From CAZCTC01 sp964501335 (lineage in GTDB: Bacteria > Chloroflexota > Anaerolineae > B4-G1 > SLSP01): a DNA stretch of 28,466 nucleotides. This document shows positions 1-6,933 of the stretch, piece after piece. Made by a program: the position numbers and the translations under genes. The notes beneath the pieces are model-generated. The model saw only the letters and a list, made by a program, of their open reading frames with translations, did no database searches and was not told the origin of the DNA. Location: assembly GCA_964501335.1 (NCBI GenBank), contig CAZCTC010000092.1, positions 1 through 28,466 on the forward strand. Direction: 5' to 3'. Every line of letters starts with the position of its first letter. The stretch's first letter is position 1.

Positions 1-56
1 GGCTATTTTCAGGACAGAAGGCCATGCCGGGGGCGGCACCCCGAAAGATGAAAATG
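1..56 (+). repeat. Dispersed repeat tail fragment (copy of 16708-16762)
   Basis: The first 55 bases match 16708-16762 with only three substitutions that I can count. They contain TATTTTCAGGACAGAAGG followed by a GC-rich GGGGGCGGCACCCCG stretch. Related TATTTTCAG words occur at about 9749 and 16971. No gene lies here. The copy is cut by the window edge, so its full length is unknown. Confidence 0.75.
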
Positions 57-69
57 GGTTGGTAGGATT

Positions 70-135
70 GGGTACCCACAAGGGGTACCCCTACATTGGC
101 GGTGTTCGCGTAGGGGCGGCCCGATGTGGCCGCCC
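70..135. repeat. Palindrome GGGTACCC pair plus GTAGGGGCGG repeat
   Basis: GGGTACCC at 70-77 is repeated as its own complement at 83-90 with a 5-nt spacer. It is followed by a 26-base element at 110-135 that reappears inverted at 28205-28230 with one mismatch. The stretch lies downstream of the receiver gene that ends at 167, and no coding sequence is supported here. Confidence 0.7.
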
Positions 136-166
136 TCGGGGAGATTTTGCACGGCGAGGCCTGTTT

Positions 167-514
167 TCAAGCCAGCAGCGCCAGGAGGGCTTCGGGCGTC
201 AGTTCTTCTTTGGCAATGAAGCCGTCGGCGCCGGCCTGCAAGCCGCGCCGGGCGATTGTGGGATTGGGGGTGGCGGTCATCAGGATGACGCGAGTCCGGG
301 GAGCGCGGATTTTGAGATGGGGCAGAGTTTCCAATCCATCCATGATCGGCATAAAAATGTCCAGCAAAATTACATCGGCATTTTGGGGATCGCCGTCCAG
401 CGCCTCGCGGCCGTTGCGGGCTTCGCCGATGATCTCCCAATCTTTACGGCTGGTGATGATCCGGCGCACCATTTCCCGGGCTGCGCGGTGATCGTCAATG
501 ACGAGGAATTTCAT
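167..514 (-). CDS. Stand-alone response regulator receiver domain
   Basis: This 115-residue protein is a single CheY-like receiver with no output domain. Asp7/Asp8 form the acidic pocket, Asp52 in LLDIFMP is the expected phosphoacceptor, and Thr80 and Lys102 fill the conserved switch positions. Sequence style (REMVRRII, GADGFIAKEEL) is closest to NarL-type receivers, which normally carry a C-terminal LuxR helix-turn-helix; here the protein ends right after the receiver. It starts 7 nt after the permease stop with an AAGGGG ribosome site, so it is the last gene of the RiPP operon. It might act as a phosphate sink or bind a partner. The target and the cognate kinase are not visible in the window. 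Confidence 0.85.
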   Translation of the reverse strand: MKFLVIDDHRAAREMVRRIITSRKDWEIIGEARNGREALDGDPQNADVILLDIFMPIMDGLETLPHLKIRAPRTRVILMTATPNPTIARRGLQAGADGFIAKEELTPEALLALLA

Positions 515-521
515 AGGCCCC

Positions 522-1289
522 TTATTCCAGGACGATGTCCTGGCGCCTGAAGAGGTACCAGAAGAGCGCCAGCAGCCCGCCGGCGAGCAGCAGCCAGGTG
601 GCCAATCCTTGCAGCAGGGTTTGGGTGAAGCCGGCGTCGAAGCCGGCGGCGTAAAGGATGGTGTTGCCGGTGTTGAAGAGCGGCTCCAGGGGATTGTTGC
701 GGGTTCCGGCCGTTAAGAGCAGGATGATGAAGCCGATGAACGATCCGACGGTGGCCAGGACGGCATTGCGGAATTGCACGACCAGGATCATGGAGAGCAG
801 GCCGAAAAGGAAGACGATCAGGGCGTTCCAGATCACGGCGCCGGCCATCCGGCTGACGACTTCGCCCAGCGTCAGGACGTGGCTTTCCAGCAGCATGTTT
901 TTAGAGGAAAAGAGGGTGAAGGCGAAGATCAGCGAGCCGATCAGGTAGATGAGGGCGAAGCTGAGGCTGACCAGGGCGCAGAGCACGGCTTTGCTGAGGA
1001 CGATGCGGGTGCGGGAGACGCCCTCGAAGAGCGGCACCATCAGCGTGCGCCAGCGGTATTCGGAGGCCAGCATGTACGAGGTGAAAAGGCAGATCAGCAA
1101 GGGCATCAGCATGGTGACGTTGGTGTTGTTGACGCTGATGAGGTAGTCGTAGGCGCGCATGGGATTGAGCCCGATGCGATCCATCCCGGCCATCAACAGC
1201 GAGTAAAGGGTCAACAGGACCAGACTGAGGATGTTGAGCACCCAGAAGAGACGGGTATTGAAATAGGCCTGAATGTCGGCGAGAATCAT
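522..1289 (-). CDS. ABC-2 type transporter permease of RiPP exporter
   Basis: About 255 residues with roughly six hydrophobic helices, typical of ABC-2 permeases: one near the N-terminus (LNILSLVLLTLYSLLMAG), four in the middle, and a last one (LLLAGGLLALFWYLF) before a short basic tail. The reading frame extends upstream to 1316, but the start at 1289 is preferred because its ATG overlaps the ATPase stop as ATGA, the usual sign of translational coupling. With the ATPase it should form a membrane exporter. Placement after the maturase and protease suggests it exports the modified peptide or protects the producer against it. Substrate is inferred from context only. Confidence 0.85.
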   Translation of the reverse strand: MILADIQAYFNTRLFWVLNILSLVLLTLYSLLMAGMDRIGLNPMRAYDYLISVNNTNVTMLMPLLICLFTSYMLASEYRWRTLMVPLFEGVSRTRIVLSKAVLCALVSLSFALIYLIGSLIFAFTLFSSKNMLLESHVLTLGEVVSRMAGAVIWNALIVFLFGLLSMILVVQFRNAVLATVGSFIGFIILLLTAGTRNNPLEPLFNTGNTILYAAGFDAGFTQTLLQGLATWLLLAGGLLALFWYLFRRQDIVLE

Positions 1290-2188
1290 GCTTTCCCTCG
1301 ATTGATGCCGTAGCAAATTTGGAAATAGAGCGTTTCCAGCTGATTGCCCAGAGGCATCAGGCCGGCGACCGGGATGCCCTGGCCGACCAGCCGGCGGTTG
1401 AGTTCCACTGCATCCAGGGAGCCGTTCAAGCGGACTTGCAGCTGATTTTCCGTCATTTCCAGCAGGGTGGCTTCGGGCGGCAAGGCGGCGCGGGCGCGTT
1501 CCGGCTCGGGGCTTTCGATGATGAAGGTGTTGGGGCTGCTTTTGAGCGAATCCAGCGTGGTTTCAATGCGCTGGGTGCCGCTGACCAGGATGCTCAACCG
1601 GGTGGCAAACTGTTCGACTTCGGAGAGCAGATGGCTGGAGATCAGCCAGGTGATGCCGCGTTCGCGGTTCAGGTTGAGGATCATTTCTCGCAGTTCGACG
1701 ATGCCGTCGGGGTCCAGGCCGTTGGTAGGTTCATCCAGGATAATCAGCCGGGGCTTGAAGAGCAGGGCGCGGGCGATGCCCAGCCGCTGGCGCATTCCGG
1801 TGGAAAAGGAGCCGGTTTTGCGGTCGCGGGCGGCGTTCAGGCCGACCAGATCGAGGGTAGCGTCGATGTGGGCTTTGTCCAGTGGGCGGCCGCGCATCCG
1901 GTAGGAGAGGCTCAGGTTGTCGCGGGCTGAAAGATGGGCGTAGATCGGAGGCAGGCCGATGAAGCCGGCCAGCTCTCCGGGGGCTCCGGTGAAGTGAATG
2001 CTGCCCCGGGTCGGCTGTAAGAGCCCCACCAGCAGGCTCAAAATCGTCGTTTTGCCGGCGCCGTTGGGCCCCAGCAAAACGTAGATATCTTTTTCGTAAA
2101 TGTGGAGATCGACCTGTTGGACAACCTCCAGCGTGCCGAAGCGTTTGCTGAGCTGACGGGTTTCCAGCAGTGGAATCGGATCGGTCAT
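1286..2188 (-). CDS. ABC transporter ATP-binding protein of RiPP exporter
   Basis: 300-residue ABC ATPase. Visible motifs in order are Walker A (GPNGAGKTT), a signature with Gly and Met in place of the canonical Ser-Gly (FSTGMRQRLGIARAL), Walker B (LIILDEPTNGLDPDG) and the switch His (ISSHLLSEVE). The C-terminal 80 residues form the extension common in single-domain exporters of the bacitracin/lantibiotic/YydI type. The gene begins 15 nt after the M50 protease gene; a TAGGAG site lies about 12 nt upstream of the ATG. It is translationally coupled to the permease by a 4-nt overlap. Energises export of, or immunity to, the RiPP; the family is certain, the substrate is inferred. Confidence 0.92.
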   Translation of the reverse strand: MTDPIPLLETRQLSKRFGTLEVVQQVDLHIYEKDIYVLLGPNGAGKTTILSLLVGLLQPTRGSIHFTGAPGELAGFIGLPPIYAHLSARDNLSLSYRMRGRPLDKAHIDATLDLVGLNAARDRKTGSFSTGMRQRLGIARALLFKPRLIILDEPTNGLDPDGIVELREMILNLNRERGITWLISSHLLSEVEQFATRLSILVSGTQRIETTLDSLKSSPNTFIIESPEPERARAALPPEATLLEMTENQLQVRLNGSLDAVELNRRLVGQGIPVAGLMPLGNQLETLYFQICYGINRGKA

Positions 2189-2203
2189 AGCTTTTATCTG
2201 CTC

Positions 2204-3454
2204 CTATAGGCCTATAATAACGCGGAGTCGACCCCGAACCAGGTAAAGTGCCAGTCCATCGATGAGAATCATACCGGCAATGACCCAAATCGGCAAGGGG
2301 CCGGCGGCCAGATAGCCGGATTGCACCAGGGTTTGGATGAGCCAGTTGTTGACTTCGTAGAAAAGTTCACCGATCAGGGCGGCGACGATTCCGACATTGA
2401 AAAGGAAGAAGGCCAGATAGCGGCCCCGGAATTGATTGGACTGTTTGTGATACCAGCGGTTGAACTCGCGGGCGGCATGGGCCCGGATGTCGATATCGTG
2501 GAAGAGGGCCTGTGAGAGCAGGGCCGAGCCGTCGGTCATCGGCAGGATGGGCAGGATGTTGAAGAGCAGGCGGCTGTAGTTGGTCAACGCGATCAGGATC
2601 AGCCAGGGCATGGCCGGGCCGCCGAAGCTTCGGGCGGCGATCAGGAAAAGATTGCCCAGCAGGAGGTCCATGATCGGGCCGGCGGCGATGGCGATATAAC
2701 GGGGGGTATTGGGCAGGGTGTAGAGCCCGGGCAGCTGGATCGAGAAATAGGGAGTGATGTAGAGATACATGTTCATCGAGAAGCGGCGAGGATAGACGCC
2801 GCCGCGGGCCGCCGCCAGGCAGTGGGTGGTTTCGTGCATCAGGATGAAAAAGGGCAGAAGCAGCAGGTTGACGATGCTCATCCAGAAGAGTCCCTGGCTG
2901 CCGAGGATCTGGCCGGCCATCAGATTCAGGGCGGTACGGTCCACGCCGCCCTGGGCCCAGACGATGCCCGAGCTGATGGCGGCCGCGATGACGATGATGG
3001 ACAGGATCGGCGTGGCGTAACGGGCCATGAAAGGGGAGAATTTCCCCAGATCGGTGCTGAAGACCTGCCAGGTGGCGCCGCGGATACTGCCGCGTAAGTG
3101 GTTGAAGAGCCGCTCCAGCAGGCCGGGCTCTTTTTTCTCTTCGGCGGGGGCGGCGGCTTCGGGATAGGCCCATTCGATCAGGTTTTTCTGGGCCAGCATT
3201 TTGCAGAAGTCGCGGACATTGGTATCCACGCCGGAGGCATGCAGATCGATTTCGATTTGCTCGGGCGTCTCTCCCTGTTCCAGTTTTTCCAGAATTTTCA
3301 TGATCAGGGGATGGCGGTTGGCGGGTACGGTCAGATATTTGTCGATCTGGCGGCTGCCGACCAGATAGATATTCTGTTCAGGGGTTTTCCCGGGGAAGAG
3401 CAGCCAGCTGCCCATATCCGGAGCCAGACGGATTGCATCGGGTTGTGATACCAT
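2204..3454 (-). CDS. PqqD-like domain fused to M50 site-2-type membrane metalloprotease
   Basis: About 416 residues. The first 95 or so look like a PqqD-like winged helix (IRLAPDMGSWLLF, then a Leu-rich helix, then MLAQKNLIEW), the fold that binds RiPP leader peptides. An Ala/Glu/Lys linker follows, then a polytopic domain with about six or more membrane helices. The zinc motif HETTH lies at about residues 207-211, and NILPILPMTDG near 299-309 matches the site-2 protease NPxxxxDG region. The frame is open to 3517, but the start at 3454 is chosen because AAGGGAGG lies just upstream, whereas the longer start has no good site and would overlap the maturase stop. Likely role: leader removal in the membrane coupled to export, as proposed for YydH. 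Function inferred from family and context. Confidence 0.85.
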   Translation of the reverse strand: MVSQPDAIRLAPDMGSWLLFPGKTPEQNIYLVGSRQIDKYLTVPANRHPLIMKILEKLEQGETPEQIEIDLHASGVDTNVRDFCKMLAQKNLIEWAYPEAAAPAEEKKEPGLLERLFNHLRGSIRGATWQVFSTDLGKFSPFMARYATPILSIIVIAAAISSGIVWAQGGVDRTALNLMAGQILGSQGLFWMSIVNLLLLPFFILMHETTHCLAAARGGVYPRRFSMNMYLYITPYFSIQLPGLYTLPNTPRYIAIAAGPIMDLLLGNLFLIAARSFGGPAMPWLILIALTNYSRLLFNILPILPMTDGSALLSQALFHDIDIRAHAAREFNRWYHKQSNQFRGRYLAFFLFNVGIVAALIGELFYEVNNWLIQTLVQSGYLAAGPLPIWVIAGMILIDGLALYLVRGRLRVIIGL

Positions 3455-3506
3455 AAGGCCTCCCTTATCCTCCACATCCTCAATTGTGGCGGGTAAATCT
3501 TTCAGG

Positions 3507-4847
3507 CTAGATGACATTTCTCAAGGTGTCGGGCTGATCCAGGCGATGAGCGCGGTAATTTTGGACAAAACGGCGCCAGGATTCGGGTTGGCTCTGAAGT
3601 TCGGCCAGAAAGAGCATGGTCTCTTCGGCGATTGCTTTGGTGATGGCGCACATCAGCGGCGATTCGCGGGTGAGGTCGCGTTGTTCGAACCAGATTTCGC
3701 CCAGGCAACCGGTACATAGCCGGCGAGCCCAGCAGTTCGGACAATCGGTGTGATTGGATTTGGCGTTGGCCTGGATGAAAGGGGTCACCTTTTCCAGGAA
3801 TTCTTTTCGGGTGGGTGGCTGATGGATATTGCCCAGAGAGAATTCTTTTTCTCCGGCGAACATAAAGCAGGGCGTCAGATTGCCGTCGGGATCGACGGCC
3901 AGGGTGCCGGTGCCGGCCGGGCAGATGGCGGAGTGCGGACGCCGGGTGACCAATCCTCGCAGGACATTGGAGAGCAGGCTGAATCCGGTGAAATTTTCTC
4001 CGTCGAGCAGGGATTGCAGGGCGGCGCGGGAGGCCTGCCGGTAGTCTGCGGTTACGGGATCGATTTGGCCTTCCCAGCTGAAGGGGGTGTTGGGCGGGGT
4101 TTGAACCGGCACGAGGTGCGGGTCGCGTTGATTGAGTTCCGTGCGGGTGAACTGGGCCAGATCCCAGATGGTATAACCGGCGGCGCGGGCCTGTGGGGTA
4201 TAGGTCATTTCGACGGCCAGGGAAACTCCCGCGGCGCGCAGCTGGTGGTAGTGTTCCTGGACCACGGCATAGCTGCCCTTCTGATTGACGAAGACCCGGT
4301 TGATGTCGTGCGCCGGTTCCGGCCCGTCGATGGAGAAGGTGAGGTGGATATGGTAGCGCTGGAAGAGGGCTTCCAGTTCGGGCGTCAGCTGCGTGCCGTT
4401 GGTGACCATGCCCAGGCGCGGCAGAACGGCCAGCTCGCCGGCGGCATGTTGTTGGGTCAACCGTTCACAGACGGCGGAGATCACTTCCGGATTGAGAGTG
4501 GGTTCGCCGCCGAAAAACTGGATCGTTTCAATCGTCGGGATCAGGGAGTAAACCCAATCCAGCGTTTTTAAGGCTGTTTCGGGGGACATCTTTTGATAAC
4601 CGAGACCGTAATCGCCGCCTTCTGCATAGCAGTAACGGCAGCGTAGATTGCATTGTGTGGTGGTGATGAAAACCAGGCGTTCGAGCGAGGTGGGGGTGTC
4701 CGGATCGACGGCGGCGGGTGAGCCGGTTTCCTGAGGGATTTCGGGGAGTTGATCCCCGGTCAGCCGATAAAACCGCATCGTTTCCGGATGGTAGACCACG
4801 TTGACCTGGTCGTTGTGAAAGCTGTGGAGATCTTTGTTTTCTTTCAT
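3507..4847 (-). CDS. Radical SAM/SPASM peptide maturase
   Basis: 446 residues. The radical SAM cluster motif CNLRCRYC places Cys66, Cys70 and Cys73, followed by FFGGEP (111-116) for SAM binding and MVTNGT. The C-terminal SPASM domain supplies Cys309, Cys327, Cys369, Cys372, Cys378, Cys381 and Cys400, in the CX2CX5CX2C plus distal Cys arrangement that holds two auxiliary 4Fe-4S clusters. The N-terminal 55 residues (VVYHPETMRFYRL) resemble the leader-recognition extension seen in SCIFF-type and quinohemoprotein maturases. Such enzymes form thioether or C-C crosslinks on small precursors. The Cys-rich peptide encoded at 6545-6685 is the evident substrate, so a thioether (sactipeptide or ranthipeptide) product is most likely. 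The gene starts 33 nt after the lipoprotein gene, behind an AAAGGAT site. Confidence 0.93.
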   Translation of the reverse strand: MKENKDLHSFHNDQVNVVYHPETMRFYRLTGDQLPEIPQETGSPAAVDPDTPTSLERLVFITTTQCNLRCRYCYAEGGDYGLGYQKMSPETALKTLDWVYSLIPTIETIQFFGGEPTLNPEVISAVCERLTQQHAAGELAVLPRLGMVTNGTQLTPELEALFQRYHIHLTFSIDGPEPAHDINRVFVNQKGSYAVVQEHYHQLRAAGVSLAVEMTYTPQARAAGYTIWDLAQFTRTELNQRDPHLVPVQTPPNTPFSWEGQIDPVTADYRQASRAALQSLLDGENFTGFSLLSNVLRGLVTRRPHSAICPAGTGTLAVDPDGNLTPCFMFAGEKEFSLGNIHQPPTRKEFLEKVTPFIQANAKSNHTDCPNCWARRLCTGCLGEIWFEQRDLTRESPLMCAITKAIAEETMLFLAELQSQPESWRRFVQNYRAHRLDQPDTLRNVI

Positions 4848-4880
4848 GGCTGGATCCTTTTGGGTAAACGCATCCTGGAC

Positions 4881-6125
4881 TTAGGGTTTGACCGTGAAAA
4901 GATCGATCTGGGAATTTCCCGGAACGAAGATTTGCATGCCGACGACGAGCGGGCGGTAAAGGGGCGTGGTCCGCATGGCTTCCGTCAGGGTGGATTCTTC
5001 ACCCTCGGCGGAGGCGGTGGCCCCGACGGTCTCTTCGGCCAGAGGGTTGCCCTGGCAATCGAAAACAAAGAGTTTGTCGATGGAGCGGCTGAGGATTTCA
5101 TCCTGTCCGTCGCCGTTGAGATCGGCTACGGTCGTGCCGAAATTGGCATTGGCCGGGAGCGGGAGGGGAATGATCCCCAGTTTATAGGCGCCGCCCGGCA
5201 TTTCCCAGGCGCGGAGCTGACCGGCGCTGTTGACCAGATAAATTCCTTTCATCGGGTTGCCGAAGACGGCTGTGGTTTCCGTTTCTCCACAGCGGGCCGA
5301 TTGGAAATCCTGATTGATATCGGAGTTATCGATGCGCCAGCGGGTGGCGCCGTCGGATTGCAGGGAGTAGGCGGCACTGTGGCCGAGTACGACCAAATCG
5401 AGGCCGGTCTGGCCGGTCCACTGGATGGGGATCAGTTCGAGGATTCTTTTGGCGGCGCGGAACTGCCAGTGATCTTTCCAGCCGGCGGCGGTTTCCTGAT
5501 AGACCTTCAGATCGCGCGCCTGGGCGGCGGCGAGGTAGTGGCGGTCTCCATCGGTATAGAGGGCGATGGGGTGAGTGGGATTATCCTCGGTGGCCTTTTC
5601 CCAGCGGAAGACGGTGGAGAGCGTTTTTCCGGTGGCAGGGTCAATTTCAAAGATACCGGCTTCGCCGTTCACCCAGAGCCGGTTGTCGAGGCTGCCGATC
5701 CCGACATGGGCATCGCCCTGGGGTTGATCCCAAAGGATCCGGCCGTCTTGTACGGCCAGTGCGATCAGGTGACCGTTTCCGTCCTCATTGCCGGTGGCGA
5801 TGAAGAGGGTGTCCTCGATCTGCACTGCCTGGATGGCGGTGGCGGGCAGCGTGGTTCGCCAGCGTTCCTTTTGATCGGGGATAGAAAATGAAATCACATC
5901 ATGGGGCAGGTCGCCATCGATCCAGATGGTCCCCATAAAGATGAAACTATCGTTGGTTTGTTGGCTATAGCTTCCCTGGGGGAGGTTGACCGCGAGCGGG
6001 GTCTCTCGTTGCAGGGTCAGGACGGTGGCCGCAGAAGCGGGCGTGCTGCTCCCGTTACAACCGGTGAGAGTTAAAGTTCCCAGGATCAATCCCATCAGAC
6101 CGAAAGTCGTGCGCCAGGATTTCAT
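4881..6125 (-). CDS. Lipoprotein, probable beta-propeller (PQQ/FG-GAP-like repeats)
   Basis: 414 residues. The N-terminus is a lipoprotein signal: KSWRTTF, a hydrophobic stretch, then the lipobox LTGC with lipidated Cys23. The rest is repetitive beta-strand-rich sequence: GRILWDQ and GKTLSTVFRW look like PQQ-type propeller blades, and DLNGDGQDE (335-343) is a calcium-binding FG-GAP type loop. No enzyme motif is seen. It should sit outside the cytoplasmic membrane. It begins the operon that continues into the maturase, with a GAAAGGAT site 5 nt before the ATG. A propeller lipoprotein between precursor and maturase is not part of any RiPP gene set I know; it could bind the exported peptide, give immunity or sense a ligand. 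That role is a guess. Confidence 0.8.
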   Translation of the reverse strand: MKSWRTTFGLMGLILGTLTLTGCNGSSTPASAATVLTLQRETPLAVNLPQGSYSQQTNDSFIFMGTIWIDGDLPHDVISFSIPDQKERWRTTLPATAIQAVQIEDTLFIATGNEDGNGHLIALAVQDGRILWDQPQGDAHVGIGSLDNRLWVNGEAGIFEIDPATGKTLSTVFRWEKATEDNPTHPIALYTDGDRHYLAAAQARDLKVYQETAAGWKDHWQFRAAKRILELIPIQWTGQTGLDLVVLGHSAAYSLQSDGATRWRIDNSDINQDFQSARCGETETTAVFGNPMKGIYLVNSAGQLRAWEMPGGAYKLGIIPLPLPANANFGTTVADLNGDGQDEILSRSIDKLFVFDCQGNPLAEETVGATASAEGEESTLTEAMRTTPLYRPLVVGMQIFVPGNSQIDLFTVKP

Positions 6126-6211
6126 GGCTATCCTTTCTTAACAGTTTTTGGGTAATTCCGACCTGTAATGGGCATTTCTCGACCCGGGCGGTTGTTTGTG
6201 GTGGTAGCTAA

Positions 6212-6352
6212 CGGCCAGCTTTTACATCCCGCAACAGACACTTTCCAGGTAAGAACGACGCGCTGGATAGATAAAGAGAGTTTTTTGTTTGTATTTTTAC
6301 GCGCATAAGAATGCGCGTAAAAATACGGGCTTTTTTCTCTCTGTTTTCCAGG
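6212..6352 (-). repeat. Dispersed palindrome-plus-tail repeat, minus orientation
   Basis: Core is a perfect 16-bp palindrome, arms 6291-6306 and 6311-6326 (GTATTTTTACGCGCAT), with loop TCTT on the minus strand. Read on the minus strand it continues as AAACAAAAAACTCTCT, then CCAGCGCGTCG, then ACCTGG and TGTTGCGGGATG, the same order as copies near 16600, 16835, 26690 and 26850. It occupies part of the spacer between the precursor and lipoprotein genes. Confidence 0.8.
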
Positions 6353-6390
6353 TTAACCGCACAGGTCGGGTAATTATTATTTACATAAAG

Positions 6391-6417
6391 CAGGGCAGAC
6401 CAAAACGGCCTGCCCTG
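6391..6417 (-). terminator. Probable terminator of the precursor transcript
   Basis: On the minus strand CAGGGCAG (8 bp), extended by a G-U and two G-C pairs around a GTTTT loop, forms an 11-bp stem. It is followed by CTTTATGTAAATAATAATT, a U-rich but imperfect tail. It lies 128 nt past the precursor stop, so the precursor would be made on a short separate RNA. Partial read-through into the lipoprotein operon is possible because the U-tract is weak. Confidence 0.55.
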
Positions 6418-6546
6418 GCTGTTGGAACGCTCGATTGCTTACTGAGAACCGTGGAAGTTTCCCCCTCAGCGCATCAGAACGAGGCGTTTTCGGTTACCAC
6501 GGTTGGCTTTTCAGCCAGCGTTTAATTTCGGGTAATGCCCGAAATT
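6418..6546 (-). ncRNA. Structured 3' region of the RiPP precursor mRNA
   Basis: Several inverted repeats are packed here. AATTTCGGG/CCCGAAATT (6524-6532 with 6538-6546) overlaps the precursor stop codon. GGCT/AGCC (6506-6517) forms a small hairpin. AACCGTGG (6447-6454) pairs with CCACGGTT (6497-6504) and encloses CCTC/GAGG. No minus-strand reading frame of useful length exists. It is best seen as a structured 3' UTR that may stabilise or attenuate the abundant precursor transcript. A trans-acting RNA is possible but unsupported. Confidence 0.45.
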
Positions 6547-6685
6547 AGCTACACCAGACACCGCAGCCGCGCCCGGCACCGCCACCGCAACCCAAACCGC
6601 AGATGCTGCCCGCTGCATCGGTGCCAGCGGAGTTCAAGATCGATTCTTCAACCACGGCCAGTTCCAGCAGATCAACCTGTTCCAT
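6545..6685 (-). CDS. RiPP precursor peptide with CXXX-periodic Cys/Gly core
   Basis: 46-residue peptide, not recognised as a named family. The leader (residues 1 to about 27) is acidic and Leu-rich (MEQVDLLELAVVEESIL) with one Asn-Ser-Ala-Gly stretch before the core. The core CGLGCGGGAGRGCGVWCS places Cys29, Cys33, Cys41 and Cys45 on a strict 4-residue period, with Ala37 in the missing slot; there are also eight Gly, one Trp and a terminal Ser. A strong GAGGGAG site lies 6-12 nt before the ATG. The frame is open upstream to 6931, but that part has no ribosome site and is not peptide-like. Position directly upstream of the radical SAM operon makes it the maturase substrate; thioether crosslinks from the four Cys are expected. 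Leader cleavage site is unknown, possibly near Ala25-Gly26. Confidence 0.85.
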   Translation of the reverse strand: MEQVDLLELAVVEESILNSAGTDAAGSICGLGCGGGAGRGCGVWCS

Positions 6686-6746
6686 TTGAAATTCTCCCTC
6701 TGAAATTTTTTGTCGGCGTGTGTTTTTCACTCGCTCAACTGTGCCT

Positions 6747-6773
6747 ATTAAAGCATGGGAGAAGAAGCGGCAA
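6747..6773 (-). promoter_or_regulatory. Candidate promoter of the precursor gene
   Basis: On the minus strand TTGCCG (6768-6773) and TTTAAT (6747-6752) are 15 bp apart, giving a leader of about 55 nt before the precursor ATG. The spacing is short, so activation by the adjacent response regulator would make sense. Upstream, CCTGGCG-TACT-CGCCAGG (about 6844-6861) is a perfect inverted repeat that could be a regulator site or the end of the upstream transcript. Confidence 0.4.
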
Positions 6774-6933
6774 CACGGCTGATGCTCCAGTTTTTGTTCT
6801 GGCGGACTCGCCTGTCTTGATCCTGGCGAGGTAGCCCGGTCGGACCCTGGCGAGTACGCCAGGAAGAATGAAACGTAAAACGTAATGAGGTTTTTGCATG
6901 CCCTCTGCGGCATGGGGTAGGGCCGGAACAAAA

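Noticed and set aside
9..440. Minus-strand ORF of 143 codons and other long overlapping frames at the window start
   Set aside because: They are shadows of the receiver gene in high-GC DNA and have Arg/Pro-rich composition typical of such frames.
2204..3517. Longer start for the M50 protease
   Set aside because: It would overlap the maturase stop and has a weak site, while AAGGGAGG precedes the ATG at 3454.
2204..4847. PQQ biosynthesis locus
   Set aside because: A PqqD-like domain and a SPASM radical SAM enzyme are present, but PqqA with its Glu/Tyr pair, PqqB and PqqC are absent, and the precursor is Cys-rich.
6125..6172. Tiny minus-strand ORF of 15 codons before the lipoprotein
   Set aside because: No ribosome site of its own and no feature beyond chance.
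6291..6326. Long palindromes (here and at 11083, 16595, 16835, 26690, 26850, 28401) as intrinsic terminators
   Set aside because: The T residues are inside the 5' arm and A residues follow the GC core in the 3' arm, so no U-tract follows the stem. Only those at 18400 and 19423 have a proper T-run and are called terminators.
6289..6525. Plus-strand ORF of 78 codons
   Set aside because: It is read from a palindromic repeat and the antisense of the structured precursor 3' region, without a ribosome site.
6545..6931. A 128-residue protein ending in the Cys-rich core
   Set aside because: The upstream part lacks a ribosome site and has no protein-like composition. GAGGGAG lies just before the internal ATG at 6685, giving a normal 46-residue precursor.
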